A stretch of DNA of 48,826 nt from contig JASBRV010000117.1 in the NCBI GenBank assembly GCA_030149295.1, forward strand, positions 1 to 48,826, read 5' to 3'. The number at the start of each line of letters is the position of its first letter. Position 1 is the first letter of the stretch. Under the pieces are notes generated by a model. The model was not told the DNA's origin, did not search any database, and worked only from the letters and a program-made list of their open reading frames with translations. Shown one piece after another: positions 34,445-41,924 of the stretch. The stretch is from Bacteriovoracales bacterium (lineage in GTDB: Bacteria > Bdellovibrionota > Bacteriovoracia > Bacteriovoracales > Bacteriovoracaceae). A program made the translations under genes and the position numbers.

Positions 34445-35364
34445 GAATCTCTACCTACTTTTTTTGTGTTATAAATCACTTGCTCTAAACTTGGTCGCTC
34501 AACCCCTAACTCTAAGAGCTCGACTCCTTTTTCTTGAACCCAGTCTAAGAAGCCTCTTCTCTTTTCCTCTAAAAAGGAAACCTTAGTAACGCCATTAGAA
34601 AGATTAATTGATTCAGAAATAAAGTCAGGAAGTAAATCGTTTGCAGTATTTACGAAGTTGGCATAGCAAAACTGCTTTTCTTGCAGAGATAATATCTTAT
34701 TTGTTGTGCCCGAGTAAAAAAGTTCACCATCCCTAATAACGATAAGTTCATCACAAATTTCTTCGACGTCGGAAACGATATGACTACTAAAAAAAACCGT
34801 TTTTCCTTCATTGTTGAGATTAACAAGGGTTTCCTTAAACTCCTTTCTACCAATTGGATCAAGGCCAGAGAGAGGCTCATCTAGAATAATAAGTTTAGGG
34901 TCATGTAATAGTGATGTTAAAAAACCAAGTCTTTGCAGCATTCCTTTGGAATAGGCCCTGATTTTTTTATCAAGTGCATAATCTATATTAAGTTTCTTTC
35001 CCCACTTTGAGACTTGGGATTCTATCTGAGTCCTAGAAATCTCTTGTAGCTTTCCAAGATAGTGGCAAAACTCTCGCCCAGTCATATAAGGATAAAAATA
35101 GGGTCCCTCTGGAAAATAGCCAACTTTCGAGCGAACCTCCTTAAAGTTACTCCCTAAGGATGAATCAAAATTTATTTGACCCGAGTCAATTTTAATAAAG
35201 CCAAGAGCAGCTTTTAGAGAAGTTGTCTTACCGGCACCATTAGCACCAAGAAATCCACACAAACTTCCCACTTTAACCTCAAAGGATAAGTCTTTCAGTA
35301 CTTTTTTGGGAGCTTTCCAGAAATCTTCGACAAAAGACTTATTAACATTTTCAAATTGAATCAA
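34441..35364 (-). CDS. pilH: ABC transporter ATP-binding protein of the pilus cluster (PilH-like)
   Basis: Cytoplasmic ATPase that pairs with the adjacent permease. 307 residues: Walker A GANGAGKTTS (about 40-49), signature YSKGMLQR, Walker B LIILDEPLSGLDP and switch SSHIVSDVEEICDE, then a C-terminal extension of about 90 residues. Start is TTG at 35364 with AAGGAA 8 bases upstream. In M. xanthus an ABC ATPase gene (pilH) at the same place is needed for pilus formation, which supports this name. The transported substrate is unknown in this family. Confidence 0.8.
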   Translation of the reverse strand: MIQFENVNKSFVEDFWKAPKKVLKDLSFEVKVGSLCGFLGANGAGKTTSLKAALGFIKIDSGQINFDSSLGSNFKEVRSKVGYFPEGPYFYPYMTGREFCHYLGKLQEISRTQIESQVSKWGKKLNIDYALDKKIRAYSKGMLQRLGFLTSLLHDPKLIILDEPLSGLDPIGRKEFKETLVNLNNEGKTVFFSSHIVSDVEEICDELIVIRDGELFYSGTTNKILSLQEKQFCYANFVNTANDLLPDFISESINLSNGVTKVSFLEEKRRGFLDWVQEKGVELLELGVERPSLEQVIYNTKKVGRDS

Positions 35365-35392
35365 ATTATTCTTCCTTATGCACTGATTAAAA

Positions 35393-36235
35393 ATGTACTA
35401 CTATAATATTATGACTTTAATTTGGAATAGAAACAAGAAGCTAAACGCAACAGTTCTTTTACTCGCAATAATTGTGTTTATCACAACCTCCGTAATTAAA
35501 AAGGGCCTAATTAGACCCGACTTAAAACTAAGCTCTCAAGATACGGTCATTAACTTTAATGAACACTTTGTTAAAAGCTTGGACCTTGGTCAACACAGGC
35601 TTCTCTCTAGTGCTCTTTGGTCCGAGACCTTACTCAAGGCGGGAATTGAACACCACAAAGAAGAGGACCTCAACAATTGGATGTTTCTTCGCCTAAAACT
35701 TATCACTACCTTGGATCCTTATTTTTATAGCGCTTACCTTTATGGTGGTGTCTACCTTAGTATTGTAAGAGATGACGATTTGGGAGCTGAGTTTATTTAC
35801 GATAGAGGGCTTACCTACTACCCGGAAGACTATTATTTAAATATCAACGCCTCTTTTCATTATTATTATGAAGTAGGAAAAGCCCAAAAAAGTATTCGAG
35901 CCTTAGAAAAAATTGTTAATGACCCAAGAATTCCACCACATCTGCCTTCTTTTCTCTCTCGCCTTAAAGCAGAAGAACAGACCCTTGAAGATTCTATTAA
36001 GTATTTAAAGGAAATGATTAAGTCTGTGCCTCAAGGTTCCATTTTGGAAAAAAGACTTTCAGCTAATCTTTTTAATGTTCAAGTAGAAAGGGATCTCGAG
36101 TGCCTTAACCAAGGCCTTGATCAGTGCCGTTTCTATGACCCAAAGGGAAAGCCGTATGTTAAAAATAAAAAGGGCTTGTGGATATCCACAAGCCCATGGG
36201 AAAAGTTAAGAATTAAAAGAAAGAAGAAAAATTAG
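35393..36235 (+). CDS. Membrane-anchored TPR-like protein in the PilG position
   Basis: A 280-residue protein with one N-terminal transmembrane helix (ATVLLLAIIVFITTSVI, about 19-35). The rest is helical and TPR-like (AGIEHHKEEDLNNWMFLRLKLITTLDPYFYSAYLYGGVYLSIV, NINASFHYYYEVGKAQKSIRALEKIVNDP). It contains two Cys near the C-terminus (LECLNQGLDQCRF). No Shine-Dalgarno is visible; either ATG 35393 or ATG 35411 could be used. It is the only plus-strand gene of the locus, divergent from the ATPase gene by 28 bases and convergent with pilA, with overlapping stops. Synteny with M. xanthus pilG-pilH-pilI suggests it is the PilG accessory protein of the ABC transporter; sequence similarity was not tested. 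Confidence 0.7.
   Translation: MYYYNIMTLIWNRNKKLNATVLLLAIIVFITTSVIKKGLIRPDLKLSSQDTVINFNEHFVKSLDLGQHRLLSSALWSETLLKAGIEHHKEEDLNNWMFLRLKLITTLDPYFYSAYLYGGVYLSIVRDDDLGAEFIYDRGLTYYPEDYYLNINASFHYYYEVGKAQKSIRALEKIVNDPRIPPHLPSFLSRLKAEEQTLEDSIKYLKEMIKSVPQGSILEKRLSANLFNVQVERDLECLNQGLDQCRFYDPKGKPYVKNKKGLWISTSPWEKLRIKRKKKN
36159..36195 (-). terminator. pilA terminator embedded in the opposing gene
   Basis: A 24-base perfect palindrome at 36172-36195 (outer arms GGGCTTGTGG/CCACAAGCCC) is followed on the minus strand by TTTTTATTTTTAA (36171-36159). It lies 37 bases past the pilA stop and inside the last codons of the plus-strand PilG-like gene. No U-tract exists on the plus strand, so it acts on pilA transcripts. 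Confidence 0.88.
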
Positions 36236-36855
36236 TATCCTCTATTCACCTCTGTCAGCCTCTTGTTTTCGTTAACGGCCCACTGAGATGCGGTAGCGTT
36301 GGTGTTATTATCCGCATCGATCCCACCAATGGCACCTGCGACAAAGTAAGACCCTGTGTTATCAACGTTAGGTATGGACAAGTCGGGTGTTAAACCTGCT
36401 GTAGACCTAGCAGTAGTAGTATTCATGGAGGCAACAGAGGCAATATCAGCGGTGTAACCACCAACCGACTTGAAAGCTCTAAAGGCATAAGACTGGGCAT
36501 GGTCATTGGGTGCAGTACCAAAGGTACGAGCCGCATCACAGTCACCACCGTTATTATTAACGATCGTTTCCGTAGCACCAGAGTCTGCTCCAAATCCGTA
36601 AGCGTAATAACTACCTGAAGTAGGTGGTGAGTAACCGGCGTCAACTAAGCATGAGGCAAAAGCGTCATAGTCTGATTGCAGTGAAGTGAGCGCTGAATAA
36701 ATTGCTGAGAGCTGAAGTTTCGCTTCAGAAGTTTTAGTTTTGGCTTGGTAACGTTTGAAGTTAGGGATAGCAACGGCTGAGAGAATACCAATAATGGCAA
36801 CAACAACCATCAGCTCCACGAGGGTAAAGCCCTCTTCATTCTTAAAGTTTTTCAT
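36232..36855 (-). CDS. pilA: Type IVa major pilin
   Basis: Structural subunit of the pilus. 207 residues with a short basic leader (MKNFKNEEG) cleaved before Phe10, and the hallmark FTLVELMVVVAIIGILSAVAIPNF with Glu at mature position 5. A long alpha-1 helix is followed by a Gly/Ala/Thr/Asn-rich globular head. There are two cysteines, at 69 and 106, so any disulfide lies in the alpha-beta loop region, not at the C-terminus as in Pseudomonas or Neisseria pilins. AAGGAG precedes the ATG. It is monocistronic: a long upstream region and a dedicated terminator within the opposite gene. Confidence 0.95.
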   Translation of the reverse strand: MKNFKNEEGFTLVELMVVVAIIGILSAVAIPNFKRYQAKTKTSEAKLQLSAIYSALTSLQSDYDAFASCLVDAGYSPPTSGSYYAYGFGADSGATETIVNNNGGDCDAARTFGTAPNDHAQSYAFRAFKSVGGYTADIASVASMNTTTARSTAGLTPDLSIPNVDNTGSYFVAGAIGGIDADNNTNATASQWAVNENKRLTEVNRGY

Positions 36856-37129
36856 AAATACTCCTTACAAAATGGCCATTAAGAGGCTCTTTTCGTTTTG
36901 ACCCAAATCCAGTTAAGAGAATGAGGGCTTATGCGTATTCCAAATTAAAGAACCAAGCTTTATAAAAGTTTCTTTTTTAAGCCTCGACTAGAGTCGCCGA
37001 CAACTTAGTCCAAGAATAAAATCTTGATTCCTAATGTTTCCATTTTAAGCCTTTTCGGCAAAATCTCTTAAAAATATTTAGGAAAAGAAACAAAAATCAT
37101 CTTTTAGCAATAGTTTCAACCACTTATGC
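36856..37129 (-). promoter_or_regulatory. Long structured upstream region of pilA
   Basis: The longest gene-free stretch of the window (274 bases). It holds two inverted repeats: CGACT-AG-AGTCG at 36985-36996 and CAAGA-N6-TCTTG at 37011-37026. A TATAAA lies on the minus strand near 36960, with the first dyad around its -35 position. No sigma-54 GG-N10-GC element is seen. The exact promoter cannot be fixed by eye, but this region must drive the highly expressed pilin. Confidence 0.4.
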
Positions 37130-38347
37130 TTAAGCTCCGCCTGCTGACATAAACATTGGTAAATACATGGCAATAAGAATGGTGGCTATAATTCCACCCA
37201 AAACGACAATAATTAATGGCTCTACCATCTTGGTCATAGTTTCAATTAGGGCATTAACCTCATCTTCAAAAACCTCAGAAACCTTATCGAGCATCTGGTC
37301 TACTTGACCCGTCTGCTCACCTACGCGAACCATCTGGGTTACCATTGAGGGAAAATAAGCGATCTTCTCAAGAGGTTCGGTGAGTGACTTACCTTCAATC
37401 ACCTTCTTTCTTACTTCAGTGAGATCCTTGGCAATGACACTATTATCAACAGTCTCAATACAAATATCTAAGGCATCAACAAGAGAAACCCCAGAGCCAA
37501 GCATGGTCGCAAGAGTTCGCGAAAAGGAAGCAAGGTTTCCTTTAATAATAATCTCACCAAATATTGGAACCTTCATAAAGACATTGTCGTAAATAAGCTT
37601 GCCTACAGGCGTTTTAATATAGGCATTTACAGCGGCACCAAAAATGGCAAACCCTGGCACCATATAAAGAGAGTAATTACCTAAAAAGTCGGAGGCATCA
37701 ATCACTAGCTGGGTAATGGCAGGAATCTCCTGACCAGTATCTGTTAGCATTCCAACAAACTGGGGAACGACGAAGACCATCAAACCCCAAACAACACCTA
37801 TCCCCACAAGAGTAACAATCACAGGATAGGTCATGGCAGATTTAATCTGAGCTTTAATCTTTTCTTGCTTTTCAAGGTGGACAGTAAGTTTATCTAAAAT
37901 TGTATCTAAGATACCCCCAGCTTCACCGGCTTTCACAAGATTACAATAAAGCTTATCAAAACCCTTTTGCTCTCTCATGGCCTCAGCAATTGTTTTTCCC
38001 TCTCCAACGTCAGAGCCAATCTTCTTTATGGCCCGCTTGAGAACTGGGTGCTTTTGCTGCTTATAAAGAATTTCCAAACATTGAATAATGGGCACACCGG
38101 CATTCACCATGATAGAAAGCTGTTTGGTAAAGCGCATGAGTTCATTAGCTCCGAAGGGTTTAGCAAAACCGTTTTCGACCATCCACTCGCCAATATCAAA
38201 TTCTAGGATGGAGGGAGCTATCACTCTTTTAGGTCGCAAACCACGACTTCGAAGAACTCGACGCACTTCTTTAGCGTTACTGGCCTGTACCGTACCCGCC
38301 TCACGACGTCCCTCTTTATTTACAGCTTCAAATCTCCAATTACCCAT
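37130..38347 (-). CDS. pilC: Type IV pilus inner-membrane platform protein
   Basis: Polytopic platform protein (GspF/PilC family) that couples the PilB/PilT motors to pilin polymerisation. 405 residues with two repeats of the T2SSF domain: first KQLSIMVNAGVPIIQCLEILYKQQKHPVLKRAIKKI, second SFSRTLATMLGSGVSLVDALDICIETVDNSVIAKDL. Each is followed by membrane helices (AMTYPVIVTLVGIGVVWGLMVFVVPQFV; EPLIIVVLGGIIATILIAMYLPMF). The N-terminal WRFEAVNKEGRREAGTVQA is family-typical. No clear Shine-Dalgarno is seen; the start is 10 bases after pilT, so coupling is likely. Confidence 0.95.
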   Translation of the reverse strand: MGNWRFEAVNKEGRREAGTVQASNAKEVRRVLRSRGLRPKRVIAPSILEFDIGEWMVENGFAKPFGANELMRFTKQLSIMVNAGVPIIQCLEILYKQQKHPVLKRAIKKIGSDVGEGKTIAEAMREQKGFDKLYCNLVKAGEAGGILDTILDKLTVHLEKQEKIKAQIKSAMTYPVIVTLVGIGVVWGLMVFVVPQFVGMLTDTGQEIPAITQLVIDASDFLGNYSLYMVPGFAIFGAAVNAYIKTPVGKLIYDNVFMKVPIFGEIIIKGNLASFSRTLATMLGSGVSLVDALDICIETVDNSVIAKDLTEVRKKVIEGKSLTEPLEKIAYFPSMVTQMVRVGEQTGQVDQMLDKVSEVFEDEVNALIETMTKMVEPLIIVVLGGIIATILIAMYLPMFMSAGGA

Positions 38348-38357
38348 AATCTATATA

Positions 38358-39485
38358 CTATAGTGTTCTCATTTTTATACCAAGTTGTTTTGCTAATTCT
38401 TCAGGTTCCGTTGAATAGGCCATCGCTGTATCTCCATCAATCATTCCATTCTCAACAAATCTTCTTAAACTTTGATTCATTGTAGTCATACCTGTTTTTT
38501 CTTGACCAATTTGCATCTGAGAATAAATTTGATGAACCTTATCTTCTCGAATTAAGTTTCGTATCGCTGGAGTACTTCTCATAATTTCCATAGTACAAAC
38601 CCTACCTGAGTCAAATGTCTTTGGTATTAATTGCTGAGCAATAACCCCTTGAAGAACAAATGATAGAAGAGTTCTCACTTGATCTTGTTCATCAGCAGGA
38701 AAAACATTGATAAGTCGGTTAATTGTTTGAACACAGGAGTTGGTGTGAAGAGTACCAAAAACCAGGTGTCCCGTTTCGGCAATTGTCAAAGCTGCCTCAA
38801 TGGTCTGGGCATCTCGAAGCTCACCAACCAAAACAATATCTGGATCCTGTCGAAGTAAACTCTTAATAGCGACATCAAAATCATTCGTATCTGAACCAAT
38901 TTCTCTTTGATTAACAATACAACCCTTATGCGGATGCACAAATTCGATAGGGTCTTCGAGTGTAATAATATGACCCGACTCATTTTCATTAAGACGATCC
39001 AGTAGTGCAGCAAGAGTTGTCGATTTACCCGAACCCGTGGGGCCTGTTACCAGAATGATCCCATTGGATACATCAGTCATTTCTAATAAAATATTCGGTA
39101 AGTTTAAAGTTTTAAAATCCGGAATTACTGAAGGAATCTGTCTAAAGACAGCAGCACATCCACCCTTTGAGTAGAAAACATTTGCTCTAAATCGAGCAAG
39201 ACCTTTAATTCCGAAAGAGAAGTCCAATTCTAAATTTTTCTCGAATTCGTTTTTTTGCTCTTCTGTTAAGATTTGATAAATCAGCCTTTTAGTATCAGCC
39301 GCTGTGAGTGCTGGAATTTTCACTCTCACAATTTCTCCATTTACCCTTAGACCAGGGGGAGTACCTACAGTTAAGTGAAGGTCAGAACCACCATTCTCAA
39401 CCATAAGCTTAAAAAGTTGTTGAATTTTAACATTCTCACCAATTCCGACTTGTTTGGTTTTGGTTACACTATTATCAGAGCTCAT
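38358..39485 (-). CDS. pilT: Pilus retraction ATPase PilT
   Basis: Hexameric motor that depolymerises pili and powers twitching. 375 residues: N-terminal PAS-like domain (MVENGGSDLHLTVGTPPGLRVNGEI), Walker A TGPTGSGKST near 147, Asp and His boxes (GTLHTNS), Walker B DPDIVLVGELRD, and the retraction-specific C-terminal motif AIRNLIRE near 302, which distinguishes PilT from PilB. AGGGG precedes the ATG. It is 10 bases after pilB and 10 before pilC. Confidence 0.96.
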   Translation of the reverse strand: MSSDNSVTKTKQVGIGENVKIQQLFKLMVENGGSDLHLTVGTPPGLRVNGEIVRVKIPALTAADTKRLIYQILTEEQKNEFEKNLELDFSFGIKGLARFRANVFYSKGGCAAVFRQIPSVIPDFKTLNLPNILLEMTDVSNGIILVTGPTGSGKSTTLAALLDRLNENESGHIITLEDPIEFVHPHKGCIVNQREIGSDTNDFDVAIKSLLRQDPDIVLVGELRDAQTIEAALTIAETGHLVFGTLHTNSCVQTINRLINVFPADEQDQVRTLLSFVLQGVIAQQLIPKTFDSGRVCTMEIMRSTPAIRNLIREDKVHQIYSQMQIGQEKTGMTTMNQSLRRFVENGMIDGDTAMAYSTEPEELAKQLGIKMRTL

Positions 39486-39495
39486 CCCTATACCC

Positions 39496-41166
39496 CTAAA
39501 ATTTATCTGAAGCCGAATTCATTATGGCTTCATTTAATGTTGTTAACCCTTGAGCAACTTTTGTTAATGCACACATCCTCAAAGTTTTCATCCCATCTTT
39601 AATCGCTTGCTTTTTAATTTCATCTGCACTGGCATTTTTTAAAACCAAATCTTTCACTGCAGGAGTCATATCTAGGACCTCATAAATAGCAACTCTTCCT
39701 TTATAGCCAGAATCATTACAAAATTCACAGCCCTTACCTTCGTAGACTTTAATTTTGTCTGCAGAGCTCGGTGCAATACCACAAGCAATCAACTCTTCCT
39801 TGGAGACATCAGCAACATCTCTACATTCGGTACAAATCCTACGACAAAGTCTTTGAGCGACGACAACATTTAGTGAACCAACGACAAGAAAGGGCTCAAT
39901 TCCCATGTTTAATAATCTGGTTACAGTGGAGGGAGCATCATTTGTATGAAGAGTTGAAAGAACTAAGTGACCCGTAAGAGCAGCTTCTACTGCAATCTCA
40001 CCGACCTCTAGGTCCCTAATCTCCCCCACCATAATAATATCTGGATCTTGTCTCAAAAAGGCTTTCAGAGCTGAAGAGAAGGTTAATCCCACTTCCTTTT
40101 TGACATTAACCTGATTTATGCCTTCTAGGTTAAATTCAACCGGATCTTCTGCTGTTGATATATTAGTTGTTACTTTATTAAGTTCTGCAAGGCCTGAATA
40201 AAGAGTTGTGGTTTTACCAGAACCTGTAGGACCCGTGACAAGGCACATTCCGTAAGGCTGATGGATACCGTTTTGAAAAACTTCCAACTGTTTCGCTTCA
40301 AAACCAAGCTTGGTCATATCAAGCTGTAAATTTGACTGATCTAAGAGTCTAAGGACAACTTTTTCTCCAAATAAAGTGGGTAGTGAGCTCACCCTGTAGT
40401 CAATTGGTTGACCACCAATTGAAAGCTTAATCCTTCCATCTTGAGGTTTTCTTTTTTCTGAAATATCAAGCTGAGCCAAAATTTTGAGCCTTGATATTAA
40501 TGGCCTCGCTAGTTTTACAGAAGGTGTATCAACTTCATGTAACGTTCCATCAATTCTAAACCTTATCCTAAAAGTCCTCTCATAGGGTTCAACATGTATA
40601 TCTGAAGCCTTTTTTATAAAAGCTTCAGCAAGAAGTTTATTAACGTAGAGAATTATCTCTTCTCCAATATCCTCTTCTTTAACCTCTTCGTTATTTTCAG
40701 TCTCGGGTCTTACCTCTTTAATCGTGTGAAGAAGTTCATCGATGGATTCTGTAACACGGCCATAAATTTTTTGCCATGCAGACAGATTAGTTAGGATGAA
40801 TTCCACTTGGTGTTGAAATACAGTTTGCAACTCTGTTTTAAATTCAATGACAGTAGGATCATAAATGGCCACAGACACTGCCTTAGCTGTCTTTTGGATA
40901 GGAAGAGCCCTGTACTTTATTACATCATTCTTTTTAATAAGTTTCAGTGTTCTTTCTTTAATCTTAGCTTTTGATAAGTCGATAAAAGTTAATTCATATT
41001 TTTCAGCTAAGACCTTAGCGAACTTGATATCATCAAAAAAAGCTAAATCAAGAAGCTTTAACTCTGATATCGTTTTAGGATCAGTATCCTGAAGCGCAGC
41101 TCGCATGTCCTTTGCAGGTATCATACCTGTTTGGGAAATGACTTCCGAAAATTCTTTTCTAAACAT
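39496..41166 (-). CDS. pilB: Pilus extension ATPase PilB
   Basis: Hexameric motor for pilus polymerisation. 556 residues: an N-terminal MshEN/T2SSE-N domain (about 1-140), Walker A TGPTGSGKTTT near 309, Walker B DPDIIMVGEIRD, His box STLHTND, and the tetracysteine zinc site CRRIC/C near 444 with CEFC near 477, which is typical of PilB/GspE and absent from PilT. First gene of a pilB-pilT-pilC operon with a 62-base gap behind the aroE-like gene. Confidence 0.96.
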   Translation of the reverse strand: MFRKEFSEVISQTGMIPAKDMRAALQDTDPKTISELKLLDLAFFDDIKFAKVLAEKYELTFIDLSKAKIKERTLKLIKKNDVIKYRALPIQKTAKAVSVAIYDPTVIEFKTELQTVFQHQVEFILTNLSAWQKIYGRVTESIDELLHTIKEVRPETENNEEVKEEDIGEEIILYVNKLLAEAFIKKASDIHVEPYERTFRIRFRIDGTLHEVDTPSVKLARPLISRLKILAQLDISEKRKPQDGRIKLSIGGQPIDYRVSSLPTLFGEKVVLRLLDQSNLQLDMTKLGFEAKQLEVFQNGIHQPYGMCLVTGPTGSGKTTTLYSGLAELNKVTTNISTAEDPVEFNLEGINQVNVKKEVGLTFSSALKAFLRQDPDIIMVGEIRDLEVGEIAVEAALTGHLVLSTLHTNDAPSTVTRLLNMGIEPFLVVGSLNVVVAQRLCRRICTECRDVADVSKEELIACGIAPSSADKIKVYEGKGCEFCNDSGYKGRVAIYEVLDMTPAVKDLVLKNASADEIKKQAIKDGMKTLRMCALTKVAQGLTTLNEAIMNSASDKF

Positions 41167-41193
41167 AGAAAATCCAAGTTGTTCTTTTCTATG

Positions 41194-41221
41194 TTATCGG
41201 AAATACAATGGAGGATATTTA
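41194..41221 (-). promoter_or_regulatory. Weak sigma-28-like element upstream of pilB
   Basis: On the minus strand TAAATATC (from 41221) and TCCGATAA (41201-41194) resemble FliA boxes. The TAAA-to-TCCG spacing is 16 instead of 15, and only 5 of 8 positions match in the -35. The start would fall near 41187, 20 bases before the pilB ATG. Weak candidate, listed because a much better copy exists at 11850. Confidence 0.28.
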
Positions 41222-41228
41222 CAGCTTT

Positions 41229-41924
41229 TTATAAAGTATTGATATTCCAAAATTCTAGGGCAAATTTTGCTTGGTGATAAAGCAGGTCATCTCCCTCTCT
41301 ATACTTAAGCCCCTTTTTTTTGCTCAAGTATTCATGTTTCGCAAAAGAGTAATTCATATCCCAAAAGACCGTGCCAGAAGGAAGTTGAGAACGAAAGACA
41401 AACTCCCTCGAACAGCAATTAATGATAAAAATTTTTTTGTCCTTTAATACCAAACTTTTGTAGTCTATTGAGTTGAGATCACCATGAGTCTTACGGCAAT
41501 AAATTAAATAGTCAGTTGAAATTTCTTGAAATACCTTTTCAAAGATATTTGCCATATTTCCAGATCCTAAAATAATAAATAAAAAGTCGTTTAGATTTTC
41601 TTTCTGAATGAGGGCTTTTGCCGCAAGGTAATCTGTATTTGTTGCTTGTATTTGACCATTTTCGTATTTAATACAATTAATCGCTTCAAGCTCCAAGTCT
41701 TCAACAAAATCTTTATCAATCTCTCTAGTGAATGACTTTTTATATGGGTAGGTGACGCTGAGACCTTTAAAACCAGAAACAAAAAGTTCTCTTAAGCTTG
41801 GTAAGTCCTCTTCGCGGGGTATATCAAGTAAGTGATAATCGACCTCAGTTTTCAATAATTTCTCATACATTTCCTGAGAGCGAGAATGTGAGATGTCCTT
41901 ACCTAAAAGACCAAGTTTAATCAT
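41229..41924 (-). CDS. Shikimate 5-dehydrogenase-like protein (AroE family)
   Basis: Probable NADP-dependent reductase of dehydroshikimate, the step after AroQ. At 231 residues it is shorter than usual (270-280). Shikimate-site motifs are kept: ISHSRSQEMYE (Ser pair), VTYPYKK (Thr and catalytic Lys), AINCI (Asn), ATNTD (catalytic Asp) and YHQAKFALEFW (Gln). The nucleotide loop is ILGSGNMAN in place of the usual GAGGAA, and the NADP-phosphate motif NRT is CRKT. It overlaps ribF by 8 bases. It could be the main AroE or a paralogue; catalytic residues favour activity. Confidence 0.75.
   Translation of the reverse strand: MIKLGLLGKDISHSRSQEMYEKLLKTEVDYHLLDIPREEDLPSLRELFVSGFKGLSVTYPYKKSFTREIDKDFVEDLELEAINCIKYENGQIQATNTDYLAAKALIQKENLNDFLFIILGSGNMANIFEKVFQEISTDYLIYCRKTHGDLNSIDYKSLVLKDKKIFIINCCSREFVFRSQLPSGTVFWDMNYSFAKHEYLSKKKGLKYREGDDLLYHQAKFALEFWNINTL

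Noticed and set aside
35402..35407. Perfect TATAAT just before the second ATG of the PilG-like gene
   Set aside because: It would place the transcription start at about 35414, downstream of the ATG at 35411, has no -35, and is explained by the codons for Tyr-Tyr-Asn if translation starts at 35393.
37052..37080. GCCGAAAA (minus strand) upstream of pilA as a sigma-28 promoter
   Set aside because: The nearest TAAA is 17 bases away instead of 15 and the position at correct spacing reads AATA; the leader would be about 190 bases. GCCGAAAAGGC also forms a small inverted repeat by itself.
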